From: Betaproteobacteria bacterium
GTDB taxonomy: Bacteria > Pseudomonadota > Gammaproteobacteria > Burkholderiales > WYBJ01
Length of the DNA: 45,342 nt
Assembly: GCA_009377585.1 (NCBI GenBank)
Contig: WHTS01000018.1
Location: 1 to 45,342 of the forward strand
Direction of reading: 5' to 3'
The position numbers and the translations under genes are program-made. Under the pieces are notes generated by a model. The model did no database searches and was not told where the DNA came from. It worked only from the letters and a program-made list of their open reading frames with translations. Position 1 is the first letter of the stretch. Every line of letters starts with the position of its first letter. Below are positions 15,819 through 28,301 of this stretch, in pieces.

Positions 15819-17630
15819 CTAACGTTTGGGCAGGTAGAGATCGGTGATGCTGCCCTCGGCGATTTCGGCGGCGAAGTACACGGTCTCCGAAAGCGTCGGG
15901 TGCGGATGGATCGTGAGCGCGATATCGCCGGCCTCGGCACCCATCTCGAGCGCGAGCACCGTCTCCGCGATCAGCTCACCTGCGTTCGGGCCGACGATGC
16001 CAGCGCCCAAGAGCCGCCGGCTGCCCCGCTCGAACAGGAGCTTGGTCATGCCGTCCTCGCGTCCCATCGCAAGCGACCGCCCGCTCGCCGCCCATGGGAA
16101 CACCGCCTTGTCGTACTCGGTGCCGGCGGCATTCAATTGTGCCTCGCTCATTCCCATCCAGGCGATCTCGGGATCGGTGTAGGCAACCGAAGGAATGGTG
16201 CGCGCATCGAAGGAAGCCTTGTGCCCGGCGATGACTTCGGCGGCCACCTTACCCTCGTGCGTCGCTTTGTGCGCGAGCATGGGGTCGCCCACGACGTCGC
16301 CGATGGCATGGATATGACCGACGTTGGTGCGCAGCTGCCGGTCCACCGGGATGAAGCCGCGTGCATCGACGTTGACCCCGGCTGCGTCCAGACCGAGCGT
16401 ATGGCCGTTCGGCCGGCGGCCCACGGCGAACAGCACGACGTCGAAGGTCTGCGGCTTGGGCGCGCTTGCGCCCTCGAAATGCGCGGTGAGTCCCTTTGCC
16501 GACGGCTCCAGGCGCGCGACCTTGGTCCCGAGCAGAATCTGCTCGTAACGGGCATCGATGCGCTTCCTGAGCGGACGTAAGAGATCGGAATCGGCACCGG
16601 GGATGAGGCTCTCCATCATCTCCACGACGCTCACCTTGGTGCCCAGCGCGTCGTACACCGTCGCCATCTCGAGCCCGATGATGCCGCCGCCGATCACCAG
16701 CATGCGCTTGGGCAGGCTCGCCAATTCGAGCGCGCCGGTCGAATCGATCAGCCGCTTGTCGTCGTAGGGAAGCCCCGGGATGCGAGCGGATTCGGAGCCG
16801 GTGGCGATGATGCAGTGGTCGAAGCCGATGGTCTTCGCGCCGTTCGCCGTCTCGACCCGCAGGCTGTGCGGTGAAGCGAACTTGCCCGCGCCCTGCACCA
16901 CCTCGACCTTGCGCTGGCGCGCGAGCCCGGACAAGCCCTTGGTGAGCCGGCCGACGACGGATTCCTTCCATCCCTTCAACTTCGCCAAGTCGATCTGCGG
17001 CTTGCCGAAGCGAATGCCGGCAGCACCGACCTCGTCAGCCTCGCTGATCACCTTGGCGATGTGCAGCAGCGCCTTGGAGGGTATGCAGCCGACATTGAGG
17101 CAAACACCGCCCAGGGTAGGATAACGCTCGACGAGAACGACCTTCTTGCCGAGGTCCGCGGCGCGGAAAGCGGCGGTGTAACCGCCGGGTCCGGCGCCCA
17201 GCACGACGACATCGGTTTGGAGATCGGTTTTCTCGCGCTGCGCGGGTGGGCTTTGACGCGCTTGCGCAGGCGGTTGCGCTGGCGCTGAAGGCGCGGCCGC
17301 GGGGGCTGCGGCGCGCGCAGCAGGCGCCGGCGCCGGTTGGGCGGGCGCCTTCGACTCGACAGGCCGGGCAGGCTCCGCGCCTTCGGCTTCCTCGACTTCC
17401 AGCGTTACGATGACGCTGCCCTTCGAGACCTTGTCGCCGGTTTTGACCTGCACTGCGGCGACCTTGCCGGCCTGCGGAGCCGGCACTTCCATGGTCGCCT
17501 TCTCCGATTCGAGCGCGATCAGCGAGTCGTCCTTGGCGACCGTGTCGCCGGGTCGCACCAGCACCTCGATCACCGGGACGTCGTGGAAGTCGCCGATGTC
17601 GGGAACCTGGACTTCGATTGCTTTCGCCAT
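15819..17630 (-). CDS. lpdA: Dihydrolipoamide dehydrogenase with N-terminal lipoyl domain
   Basis: The 603-residue flavoprotein reoxidises dihydrolipoamide on 2-oxoacid dehydrogenase complexes, reducing NAD. Residues 1-80 are a lipoyl domain with ESEKATMEVP, lipoylated at Lys44. An Ala/Pro linker spans about 85-130. The FAD motif VVVLGAGPGGYTAA starts near 141, the redox pair is C177/C182 (GGVCLNVGCIPSK), the NAD site is VIGGGIIGLE and the C-terminal HPHPT (about 575-579) carries the catalytic His. The fused lipoyl domain is usual for the pyruvate dehydrogenase-type Lpd of betaproteobacteria. The aceE and aceF genes normally upstream are absent; a palindromic repeat and proA lie there instead. 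ATG 17630 is chosen because the longer frame would translate that repeat. Confidence 0.95.
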   Translation of the reverse strand: MAKAIEVQVPDIGDFHDVPVIEVLVRPGDTVAKDDSLIALESEKATMEVPAPQAGKVAAVQVKTGDKVSKGSVIVTLEVEEAEGAEPARPVESKAPAQPAPAPAARAAAPAAAPSAPAQPPAQARQSPPAQREKTDLQTDVVVLGAGPGGYTAAFRAADLGKKVVLVERYPTLGGVCLNVGCIPSKALLHIAKVISEADEVGAAGIRFGKPQIDLAKLKGWKESVVGRLTKGLSGLARQRKVEVVQGAGKFASPHSLRVETANGAKTIGFDHCIIATGSESARIPGLPYDDKRLIDSTGALELASLPKRMLVIGGGIIGLEMATVYDALGTKVSVVEMMESLIPGADSDLLRPLRKRIDARYEQILLGTKVARLEPSAKGLTAHFEGASAPKPQTFDVVLFAVGRRPNGHTLGLDAAGVNVDARGFIPVDRQLRTNVGHIHAIGDVVGDPMLAHKATHEGKVAAEVIAGHKASFDARTIPSVAYTDPEIAWMGMSEAQLNAAGTEYDKAVFPWAASGRSLAMGREDGMTKLLFERGSRRLLGAGIVGPNAGELIAETVLALEMGAEAGDIALTIHPHPTLSETVYFAAEIAEGSITDLYLPKR

Positions 17631-17691
17631 CGCGCGGCCCGCCTCTATCTCGATCGGAAAGCGGCTAATAAGCCGCTGCACGCTGTGCGCT

Positions 17692-17727
17692 CCCCTCTCC
17701 CTTCGGGAGAGGGGTTGGGGGGTGAGG
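17692..17727. repeat. REP-like hairpin, CCCCTCTCCC..GGGAGAGGGG family
   Basis: CCCCTCTCCC-TTC-GGGAGAGGGG (17692-17714) is a perfect 10-bp-stem hairpin followed by TTGGGGGGTGAGG. The same hairpin plus GGTGAGG-type tail occurs at 24565-24599 and, inverted, at 24646-24681. This copy separates proA from lpdA (207-bp gap) and could attenuate readthrough from the leuS-proA cluster. Confidence 0.75.
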
Positions 17728-17837
17728 CCGGGAATTCGCGGACCATGGTCCGCGCCGGCCGAACGGCATCGGCCTGCATGCCGATGCGCGCACTGCAAGT
17801 GAGGGAGCGAGCGCGCAACGCAGCTTCCGCAAGCTCG

Positions 17838-19094
17838 CTAGCGCCGGATGTGGCCGTCGCCGAGCACGACGAACTTGAGCGACGTGAGGCCCTCCAGCCC
17901 GACCGGTCCGCGCGCGTGCAGCTTGTCGGTCGATATGCCGATCTCTGCTCCCAAGCCGTATTCGAAGCCGTCGGCGAAGCGGGTCGATGCGTTGACCATC
18001 ACCGAGCTCGAATCGACCTCACGCAGGAAGCGGCGCGCGCGCGCGATGTCCTCGGTGACGATGGCGTCGGTGTGCTGCGAGCCGTAAGTTGCGATGTGGA
18101 CCATTGCCTGTTCGAGCCCGTCCACGATGCGCACGGCGAGAATCGGCGCAAGATACTCGGCGTGCCAGTCGTCTTCGGCTGCTTCCTGCATCTGCGGCAC
18201 GAGCGCGCGCGCGGTCTCGTCGCCGCGCAGCTCCACGCCCTTGTCGACATAGATCTGCGCCAGGATCGGCAGCACGCGCGCGGCGATGTCGCGATGGACG
18301 AGCAGTGTCTCCATCGTGTTGCAGGTGCCGTAGCGCTGGGTCTTGGCGTTGTCGGCGATGCGGATCGCCTTGTCGAAATCGGCGCGGTCGTCGATGTAGA
18401 CGTGGCAGACCCCGTGCAGGTGCTTGATCATCGGGATGCGCGATTCGCGCATCAGGCGCTCGATGAGACTCTTGCCGCCGCGCGGGACGATGACGTCGAC
18501 GTACTCGGTAAGGCTCACCAGCTCGCCCACTGCGGCGCGGTCGGTCACCTCCAGCACCTGCACCGCCTGCTCAGGCAATCCGGCCTCGCCCAAACCCTGG
18601 TGAACGCAAGCGGCAATCGCCTGGTTCGAGTGCACGGCTTCCGAGCCGCCACGGAGGATCGCCGCGTTGCCCGACTTGATGCACAGGGCGGCGGCGTCGG
18701 CGGTCACATTCGGGCGCGATTCGTAGATGATGCCGATCACGCCCAGCGGCACGCGCATGCGGCCGACCTGGATGCCCGAGGGCCGGTAGTTGAGCGCGCT
18801 GATCTCGCCGATGGGATCGGGAAGCTGCGCGATCTGCTCCACGCCCGCCGCCATCGTGTCGATCACATCGGGCGCAAGCGTCAGCCGATCGATGGCCGCG
18901 GCATCGAGCTTGTGCGCCTTGGCCGACTTCACGTCCTTGGCGTTGGCCGCGGCGAGCCGCTCGGCTCCAGCGCGGATGGCCGCGGCGATCGCCATGAGCG
19001 CCCGGTTCTTGGTATCGGTGTCCGCGCGCGCCATCTCGCGCGCTGCCGCCCGCGCCTGGCGCCCGATGCCGACCATGTAGTTCTGGATGTCCAT
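17838..19094 (-). CDS. proA: Glutamate-5-semialdehyde dehydrogenase (gamma-glutamyl phosphate reductase)
   Basis: The 418-residue enzyme reduces gamma-glutamyl phosphate to glutamate semialdehyde with NADPH, the second step of proline synthesis. It has the aldehyde-dehydrogenase fold with [28 protein letters not shown], the catalytic Cys in [11 protein letters not shown] and [13 protein letters not shown] near the end. Length is normal. ATG 19094 (MDIQNYM) agrees with the N-terminus of related ProA proteins; ATG 19106, one base past the holA stop, would add four residues. It is the last gene of the leuS-lptE-holA-proA cluster. No proB is in the window. Confidence 0.95.
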   Translation of the reverse strand: MDIQNYMVGIGRQARAAAREMARADTDTKNRALMAIAAAIRAGAERLAAANAKDVKSAKAHKLDAAAIDRLTLAPDVIDTMAAGVEQIAQLPDPIGEISALNYRPSGIQVGRMRVPLGVIGIIYESRPNVTADAAALCIKSGNAAILRGGSEAVHSNQAIAACVHQGLGEAGLPEQAVQVLEVTDRAAVGELVSLTEYVDVIVPRGGKSLIERLMRESRIPMIKHLHGVCHVYIDDRADFDKAIRIADNAKTQRYGTCNTMETLLVHRDIAARVLPILAQIYVDKGVELRGDETARALVPQMQEAAEDDWHAEYLAPILAVRIVDGLEQAMVHIATYGSQHTDAIVTEDIARARRFLREVDSSSVMVNASTRFADGFEYGLGAEIGISTDKLHARGPVGLEGLTSLKFVVLGDGHIRR

Positions 19095-19107
19095 GGCGCT
19101 TGGCATT

Positions 19108-20154
19108 CTACACTGCGCTTCGCGCCCGGGACGCCGGCGCGCGCGCGGGCTTGCTCGCCGTCAAAGCGAGCCCCAGCTCACGCAACTCGTCCCAGGGATT
19201 GCCGCGTTCGATGCCCTTGACGATGCGATCGATGTGCGCGCTGCGCAGCAGCGCCGCCTGGGTCTGAGTGGGCGTCCAGCGTTGCGCGGCGCGCTCGATC
19301 CAGCCGCGGCGAGGACCGAAGACCTGGCTTTCGCGCAACGCATTGGGCATGGTCTGGCCGCGAGCGAGCGCGGCTGCGACCCGGTGAGTCGCGCGCAATT
19401 CGTTCGCCAGCGCCCAAAGCAGCAATGGCAGCGCGGCGCCTTCGGCGGCCAGGCCGTTCACGACCCGCACGTAGTGGGCGCGATCGCCCGCGAGCAAGGC
19501 GGCGGTGAGATCGTCGACTTCGAAGCGGGCGACATCGAGCACGGCCTTGCGCACCGCCTGGTCCTCGAGCTTGCCGGCCGGCAACAGCAGCGAGAGCTTC
19601 TGCACCTCCTGCCATGCCGCCATCAAATTGCCTTCGACCCGGTCGGCGATGAACTGCAGCGTTTCCGGCTCGGCGTTCTGGCCGTTGCGCGCCAATCGGC
19701 CCGAGAGCCACTGCGGCAGGCGTTCGCGCACCACGGCGCGCGCCTCGACCAGAGCGCCGGCGCGCTCCAGCGCCTGCACCCAGCTTGCCTGCGCGGCTTT
19801 CCAGTCGAGCCCCGGCAGGTGCACGAGCGTGACGGTATCGGGCGCGAGCCCCTGGCAATAACGCTCGATGGCCTCGGCGCCGGCCACGCCAGGTTTGCCG
19901 TTCGGGATGCGCAGCTCGATCAACCGCTGCTGGGCGAACAGCGACAGGCTCGCACCGGCCTGGGCGAGCGCGCCCCAGTCGAAGCCCGGCTCGGCCACCA
20001 GCAAGGTGCGCTCGGCATAGCCAAGCGCGCGCGCGCGCGCGCGCAGCCGGTCGCCCGCTTCCAGTGCGAGCAGCGGCTCGTCCGCGACTACGGTGTAGAG
20101 AGGGCCGAGGCCGCGGGCGAGATGCTGCGGGAGCTGCTCGGAATCGATCCGCAT
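19108..20154 (-). CDS. holA: DNA polymerase III subunit delta
   Basis: The 348-residue protein is the delta subunit of the clamp loader, which opens the beta clamp and loads it on DNA. It is poorly conserved in sequence; recognition rests on the N-terminal [20 protein letters not shown], the region [17 protein letters not shown], the later [18 protein letters not shown] (a HolA hallmark) and the C-terminal helical part. Its place directly after lptE and leuS is the standard arrangement in beta- and gammaproteobacteria. ATG 20154 starts 11 nt after the lptE stop. The 3' end abuts proA, consistent with one transcript. Confidence 0.93.
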   Translation of the reverse strand: MRIDSEQLPQHLARGLGPLYTVVADEPLLALEAGDRLRARARALGYAERTLLVAEPGFDWGALAQAGASLSLFAQQRLIELRIPNGKPGVAGAEAIERYCQGLAPDTVTLVHLPGLDWKAAQASWVQALERAGALVEARAVVRERLPQWLSGRLARNGQNAEPETLQFIADRVEGNLMAAWQEVQKLSLLLPAGKLEDQAVRKAVLDVARFEVDDLTAALLAGDRAHYVRVVNGLAAEGAALPLLLWALANELRATHRVAAALARGQTMPNALRESQVFGPRRGWIERAAQRWTPTQTQAALLRSAHIDRIVKGIERGNPWDELRELGLALTASKPARAPASRARSAV

Positions 20155-20165
20155 GCGGCAGAGTC

Positions 20166-23569
<3,404 letters not shown>

Positions 23570-23596
23570 CGCGCAACCGTTGCCGGGGAGCTTCCG

Positions 23597-24475
23597 ATGG
23601 TCCGATCGGTCGTTGCTTTGCTGCTGATATTCGCGGTCGGCCTTGCGCCCGCGGCCGCTCAGCCGTCGGTCGAGGCCGTCCAGTCGCCGGCCTGGGTGGA
23701 ACGCTCGGGCGTGCGCGAGCCGCTCGCAGTCGGCATGGTGTTGCGAAACAGCGACCGGGTGGTGAGCGGGGCGGACGCGCGCATCGTCCTGCGCATGCCC
23801 GAAGGCAGCCTGATAAAGCTCGGCAGCCAGGCTCAGCTCGCGCTCGACCGGCTTAGCGTGCAACGCGAGCCCGAAGGCACGCTCGTCACTGCGGCGCTCG
23901 AGGTCCTGCGCGGCGCGTTCCGGTTCACCACCCAGGCGGCCACGCGTTTCCGCGGCCGGCGTCAGATCGACGTGCGCATCGCCACCCTCACCGCCGGCAT
24001 TCGCGGCACCGATCTATGGGGCAAGGCCGCCGAGGATCGCGACATCGTGTGCCTGATCGAGGGCCGGATCAGCGTGCAGCGCGGGACCGAGGCCGCGTTC
24101 GTCATGGATGAGCCGCTGTCGTTCTATATCGCGCCGAAGAATGCGCCGCCTCTGCCGGTGCAGCCGGTCCCGCCGGAGCAGTTGCAGAAGTGGGCCGTGG
24201 AGACCGAGATGCAACCGGGCGCAGGCGGCGCGCGCCGCAACGGGCGCTGGCGGGTCGACCTGGCGCTTGCGCCCACGCAGGCCGAGGCCCTGGCCTTGTA
24301 CGACCGGCTGCGCGAGGCGGGCTATCCGGCGCAGATCCGCCCGGTGAAGGATGCCGAGGGCTACTCGTATGCCGTCGGAATCCGGCACCTGGCGAGCGAA
24401 GTCGAAGCCGCGGGGCTGGCTGCGCGCCTCAGAGACGTGCCGGGAGTGGCGGAGCCTCGTATCGTCGGCCGCTAG
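23597..24475 (+). CDS. FecR-domain and SPOR-domain exported protein
   Basis: The 292-residue protein has a signal peptide (ALLLIFAVGLAPAAAQ, cleavage about residue 22). A FecR-type beta domain (about 30-165) includes LRNSDRVVSGADARIVLRMPEGS and ATLTAGIRGTDLWG. A C-terminal SPOR domain (about 215-290) includes WRVDLALAPTQAEALALYDRL and YSYAVGIRHLAS. SPOR domains bind peptidoglycan stripped of stem peptides at division sites, so the protein is probably periplasmic and wall-associated. It is not a membrane-anchored FecR anti-sigma factor. ATG 23597 is preceded by GGGGAG six nt upstream. It is monocistronic and converges with the sensor kinase. Confidence 0.82.
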   Translation: MVRSVVALLLIFAVGLAPAAAQPSVEAVQSPAWVERSGVREPLAVGMVLRNSDRVVSGADARIVLRMPEGSLIKLGSQAQLALDRLSVQREPEGTLVTAALEVLRGAFRFTTQAATRFRGRRQIDVRIATLTAGIRGTDLWGKAAEDRDIVCLIEGRISVQRGTEAAFVMDEPLSFYIAPKNAPPLPVQPVPPEQLQKWAVETEMQPGAGGARRNGRWRVDLALAPTQAEALALYDRLREAGYPAQIRPVKDAEGYSYAVGIRHLASEVEAAGLAARLRDVPGVAEPRIVGR

Positions 24476-24518
24476 GCTAGGTGGCTTGCGGTAGATGACT
24501 TATGGCTCGTTCCCTCCC

Positions 24519-27203
24519 TCACTCCCAAGCCCTTGTATGTTTTTTGCATGGGTAAGCTTGTCTTCCCTCTCCCTCCGGGAGAGGGATCGAGGGTGAGGGA
24601 AAATAAGCGTCGTAATCGGGACCTTCCCCCCCCCCCCCCCCCCCCCCCTCACCCCCAGCCCCTCTCCCGGAGGGAGAGGGGAGTGAAAGCGCCCGCGGCT
24701 CGAGCTGCGGCTGCGGCAACTGGACATCGACACACGCGCCGGCGCCGGCGTTGTTGCTTGCACGGATCGTGCCGCCGTGCGCAGCGACGATCCGCTTGCA
24801 AATCGCAAGGCCCAGGCCGGTGCCACCCGTGCCGCTGACCGTCTTCGAGCTCTGCACGAATTCGTCGAAGATGGACTCCAGCTCCTCGGGCGGGATGCCG
24901 ATCCCTTCGTCCGACACGCTCAACGCCACCACGCTTCCGCCGGCTGTGGGACTGCGCTCGATGCGGACGTCGATGGCGCCGCCGTCGGGGCTGTAGCGGA
25001 TCGCGTTGGCGATCAGGTTGCGCAGCACCCGGCGCATGCGCTCGCCGTCCAGCCAGATCTTTTCCGGCTCGCAGGCGGCATGGATGCGCAGCGTATGGCG
25101 GCCGGCGTGCAGCAGCGGCTCGAGCTCCTCGGCGACCGAGCGCACCAGCGTGCTGCCCGAGATCCATTCGGGCTGGATCAGGACCCGGACCGATTCGAGT
25201 TTGGACAGGTCGAGCAGGTCGTTCAGGAGTTTCAGCAGGCGGTTGCCGCTCGCCTCGATGCGCTGGAAGTAGTCGCCAAGGCGGCGCGAATCGAGCTCGG
25301 CATGGCGCGTCGCGCCCAGGTGCGCGAAGCTCAGGATCGCGTGCATGGGTGTGCGCAGCTCATGCGACATGTTGGCGAGGAACATCGACTTGCTCTTGTT
25401 CGCCCGTTCGGCCATCACCCGCGCCGCCTCGGCATCCTGCATCGCGCGCGTGAGATCGGCGGTGCGCTCCTCGACCAGCATCTGCAGCTGGTTGTGGTGC
25501 CGGTGCAGCTCGTCCTGCAGCGCCTTTTGAGCCGAGATGTCGGTCTGGGTGCCCACCACGCGCAGCGGCCGTCCCTCGGTCGAGCGGCGCAATACCTTAC
25601 CGCGCGCGAGCACCCATTTGTAGGCTCCGTCCTTGCAGCGTATGCGATGCTCGGAGTGGTAGGCGGGCAGGCGGCCGTCGAGATGGCCGTCGAGCGCGGC
25701 GCGCGCCCGCGCCCGATCCTCGGGGTGGATCAGCTTTTCCCAGTAGCCGGCTTGCGTGCTGATTTCGTCGGCCGCGAAGCCCAGGGTTTCCTTCCAGCTC
25801 GGCGAGCGGTAGATGCGTCCCGCCGCCACGTCCCAGTCCCAGACGCCGTCGCCGCTGCCTTGCAGCGCCATGTTCCAGCGCTCCTCGGTATCGCGCAAAG
25901 TTTCCTGCGCGCGCTTGAGCTCGGTGATGTCGGCGAATACACCGCGCATGAGCCGGGCGCCGTCGGGCAGCGATTCGACGCTGACCCAGTCGTCGATCCA
26001 AACGATCCCGCCGTCCGCTTGCAGCATGCGGTATTGCAGGCGGTGGTTGCGCCCGGCGTCGGTTTCCTGCTTGCAGTACGCCAGGGCTGCAGCGCGGTCT
26101 TGCGGATGCAGATGCGCTTCGAAGAAGCCCGCTTGCAGCCACTGTTCGGTCGCATAGCCCATGCGCGTCGCATGCGGCGAGACGTAGGTGAAGGCGTTGA
26201 GCCGGGGATCGAATTCCCACACGATCACGTCGGTGTTTTCCACCAGCGCTCGGAAGCGCTGCTCGCTTGCGCGCAGCGCTTGCTGCTGCTCCTGGATATG
26301 GCGGGTCTGCTGCTCCAGCACCCGGGCCGCCGGCTCGAGCACGAGGCATACCGCCAACGACAGGAATGCGAGCAGCAGCGCACTGGCGATGAGGCTGATG
26401 CGGGCGATGCCCAGGACCCGGGCATCGGCGGTGAGCGCGAGCGTGGCGATCGCCCGGTCCATCGCGCGCGCGTGCGCGTTCTGGTGCGCCTGGACGCGTT
26501 CGAGCCATTGCAGCGCGACGATCGCAGCCGAGTCCGGGCCAGCGTCGCGCGCATTCGCAGCGTCCTCGATACTGCGAGCGGCCGCCGCCAGCGCTTGCAC
26601 CTGGGTGTGGGCATCGGCCAGTATGGTCACCAGCGACACCCGGGCGTCTCGCAAGTCGGCGGCATCGTGCTCGACTGCGTCGAGCGCAGTTCGCAGCTCG
26701 ATCGCCAGGCGGGTGAGCCGGTTGCGCTCGGCGGCAACCGATTCCGCGCGCGCGGCGATCTGCGTCACCAGCCTCGCCAGCTCTTCTCCCGCAGTGCGTT
26801 GCCGATCGGCGCTTTCGATCAACGCGCCGCGGCCTTTCGCCTGCGTCATCTCCTGCTGAATCACCCACGCGCGACAGACGATGATGAGCGCGATGATCGT
26901 CAGGATCGCGCCATAGCCCCAGCGCAGGCGGGCATGCGCTCGCGACAGGTCCGCCTGCCGGGCGAGGAACGAGGGATTTGCGCCGCGCGTGCTCATCCAC
27001 CACAGCGCCGGTACGGCGATCAGGGAGAGAATCAACGCCTGCACCAGGAGGTAGAGCCATTGCGACTGGTCGGCGCTGAAGGTGAACAGGACCGCGCCCA
27101 TTCCGACCTGGATCGGCAGCAGGACGGCCAGCACCCCGGCGAGCGGGAACGGCTTCCACCGTGGGGGTGCGGGATCCGGAATCTGCGGGGGGTTGGGCGG
27201 CAT
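24519..27203 (-). CDS. Membrane PAS-domain sensor histidine kinase with repeat-derived C-terminal tail
   Basis: This 894-residue (from ATG 27203) sensor kinase has membrane helices near 20-40, 50-70 and 97-113, a long helical extracytoplasmic region (about 115-260) and a fourth helix near 264-289. Two PAS/PAC units follow (about 315-430 and 440-560), then a coiled coil, the HisKA phosphoacceptor NMSHELRTP (His near 614) and a HATPase domain with RNLIANAIRYSP, SDEGIGIP, IFDEFV and GTGLGLAI, ending near 831. The last about 55 residues (from SLPSPSGRG) are not a domain: they translate two inverted REP-like hairpins and a 23-nt C/G homopolymer. An ATG at 27278 would add 25 residues. It is divergent from a response regulator gene, its likely partner. 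Signal unknown. Confidence 0.88.
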   Translation of the reverse strand: MPPNPPQIPDPAPPRWKPFPLAGVLAVLLPIQVGMGAVLFTFSADQSQWLYLLVQALILSLIAVPALWWMSTRGANPSFLARQADLSRAHARLRWGYGAILTIIALIIVCRAWVIQQEMTQAKGRGALIESADRQRTAGEELARLVTQIAARAESVAAERNRLTRLAIELRTALDAVEHDAADLRDARVSLVTILADAHTQVQALAAAARSIEDAANARDAGPDSAAIVALQWLERVQAHQNAHARAMDRAIATLALTADARVLGIARISLIASALLLAFLSLAVCLVLEPAARVLEQQTRHIQEQQQALRASEQRFRALVENTDVIVWEFDPRLNAFTYVSPHATRMGYATEQWLQAGFFEAHLHPQDRAAALAYCKQETDAGRNHRLQYRMLQADGGIVWIDDWVSVESLPDGARLMRGVFADITELKRAQETLRDTEERWNMALQGSGDGVWDWDVAAGRIYRSPSWKETLGFAADEISTQAGYWEKLIHPEDRARARAALDGHLDGRLPAYHSEHRIRCKDGAYKWVLARGKVLRRSTEGRPLRVVGTQTDISAQKALQDELHRHHNQLQMLVEERTADLTRAMQDAEAARVMAERANKSKSMFLANMSHELRTPMHAILSFAHLGATRHAELDSRRLGDYFQRIEASGNRLLKLLNDLLDLSKLESVRVLIQPEWISGSTLVRSVAEELEPLLHAGRHTLRIHAACEPEKIWLDGERMRRVLRNLIANAIRYSPDGGAIDVRIERSPTAGGSVVALSVSDEGIGIPPEELESIFDEFVQSSKTVSGTGGTGLGLAICKRIVAAHGGTIRASNNAGAGACVDVQLPQPQLEPRALSLPSPSGRGAGGEGGGGGGGEGPDYDAYFPSPSIPLPEGEGRQAYPCKKHTRAWE
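24565..24599. repeat. REP-like hairpin, copy within kinase tail
   Basis: CCCTCTCCC-TCC-GGGAGAGGG (24565-24585) followed by ATCGAGGGTGAGGG belongs to the family also found at 17692-17727. It is inverted relative to the copy at 24646-24681, with about 46 bp between that include the C homopolymer. It is translated in the 3' end of the kinase gene. Confidence 0.75.
24626..24648. repeat. 23-nt C homopolymer (G tract on the coding strand)
   Basis: Twenty-three consecutive C bases lie between two inverted REP-like hairpins, inside the reading frame of the sensor kinase, where they encode a Gly run. A tract this long is prone to slipped-strand length change and also to sequencing or assembly error. 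By my reading the frame after the tract stays open for roughly 40-55 codons in all three phases, so a length change would swap the tail rather than cut the kinase domains. Confidence 0.85.
24646..24681. repeat. REP-like hairpin, inverted copy within kinase gene
   Basis: An A/C-rich arm with TCACCCCCAG is followed by CCCCTCTCCC-GGA-GGGAGAGGGG (24659-24681). It is the reverse complement arrangement of the copies at 24565-24599 and 17692-17727. It begins right after the HATPase domain codons of the kinase, where a normal stop codon would be expected. Confidence 0.75.
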
Positions 27204-27401
27204 CGCGTACGGACAATGGCAGGGGGGCTGGCGCCGCGGTGTGCCCGCGAGGACCCGGGTGCGGCCGCACAAACGCATGACCTCTGTGCTCGAGGCGCTT
27301 TGCAGCGATTACGGCGCCGGCGCGGTGCGGCTTGAGTTCGGCTCAACGCAGCCCGCGCACGGCCGTAAACAAGCGCAAGACCCCGCTTTCAAGCCCATTC
27401 G

Positions 27402-28301
27402 ATGAAGCCCAGCGACTGCACCACACTCCTCGTCGTCGACGACGACGATACCAACCGGATGATCGTGTCCGAGTTCCTCGCCGGTCACGGCTATTGCCTG
27501 GAGGAGGCGGAAGACGGCGAGCACGCCTGGCGGCTCCTGCGCGAAATGCCGGAGCGCTTCGATGCGGTGCTGCTCGATCGCATGATGCCGGGCATCGACG
27601 GAATCGAGGTGCTGCGGCGGATGAAGGGTCATCCGGCCGCGGCGCGCATTCCGGTCATCCTGCAGACCGCGGCGGCCGCGCCCGACCAGGTGCTGGAAGG
27701 CCTGCGCGAGGGCGCGTTCTACTACCTGACCAAGCCGTTCGGACCCGAGATGCTGCAGGCGGTGGTGCGCACCGCGGTGCGCGATCGCTTGAACCAGCGG
27801 GCCGTCGTGGCGGAGCTCGAGCGAACGCGTGACAGCTTTCAGCTCATCGATTACGCCAAGTTTCGCTTCTGCAGCCTCGACGAAGCGCGCAACCTTGCTG
27901 CCCTCGCGGCGTATTCGCTACGCGATGCAGCCCAGACCGCCCTCGGCCTCGCCGAGCTCATGATCAACGCGGTGGAGCACGGCAACCTGGGGGTGACCTA
28001 CCAGGAAAAATCGCGGCTGCTGCAGTCCGGGCGCTGGAGCGAGGAGATCGAAAGTCCCTTGCGCGACCCGCGCTACTGCAATCGCTTCGCCACACTCAAG
28101 CTCGAGCGCCATGCCGACCAGGTCGAGTTCGAAGTCACCGACATGGGCGAGGGCTTCGACTGGCACAGCTTTCTCGATATCCATCCCAGCCGCGCGATGG
28201 ACCTGCATGGACGCGGCATCGCGATCGCGCGCCGCGTGTGCTTCGATAGCGTGCAATACCGCGGCTGCGGCAATACGGTGGTCGCGACCAAGGCCCTCTA
28301 G
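27402..28301 (+). CDS. Response regulator with HATPase (RsbW-like) output domain
   Basis: The 299-residue protein joins a receiver domain (about 7-130) to an ATP-binding domain (about 150-299). The receiver has the acidic DDDD at 13-16, phosphoacceptor Asp59 in LLDRMMPG, Thr89 and Lys111 in LTKPFG. The second half carries ELMINAVEHGN (N box), TDMGEGFDW (G1) and GRGIAIARRVCFDSV, like the HATPase_c_2 domain of RsbW/SpoIIAB-type anti-sigma kinases, not a DNA-binding output. It would therefore act through protein binding or phosphorylation of a protein partner, perhaps an anti-anti-sigma factor; none is in the window. It is divergent from the PAS kinase, the likely phosphodonor. Its stop shares bases with the oxyR stop. 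Confidence 0.8.
   Translation: MKPSDCTTLLVVDDDDTNRMIVSEFLAGHGYCLEEAEDGEHAWRLLREMPERFDAVLLDRMMPGIDGIEVLRRMKGHPAAARIPVILQTAAAAPDQVLEGLREGAFYYLTKPFGPEMLQAVVRTAVRDRLNQRAVVAELERTRDSFQLIDYAKFRFCSLDEARNLAALAAYSLRDAAQTALGLAELMINAVEHGNLGVTYQEKSRLLQSGRWSEEIESPLRDPRYCNRFATLKLERHADQVEFEVTDMGEGFDWHSFLDIHPSRAMDLHGRGIAIARRVCFDSVQYRGCGNTVVATKAL

Noticed and set aside
24777-27335. 852-codon frame antisense to the sensor kinase
   Set aside because: Shadow frame of a gene with intact HisKA and HATPase motifs on the other strand.
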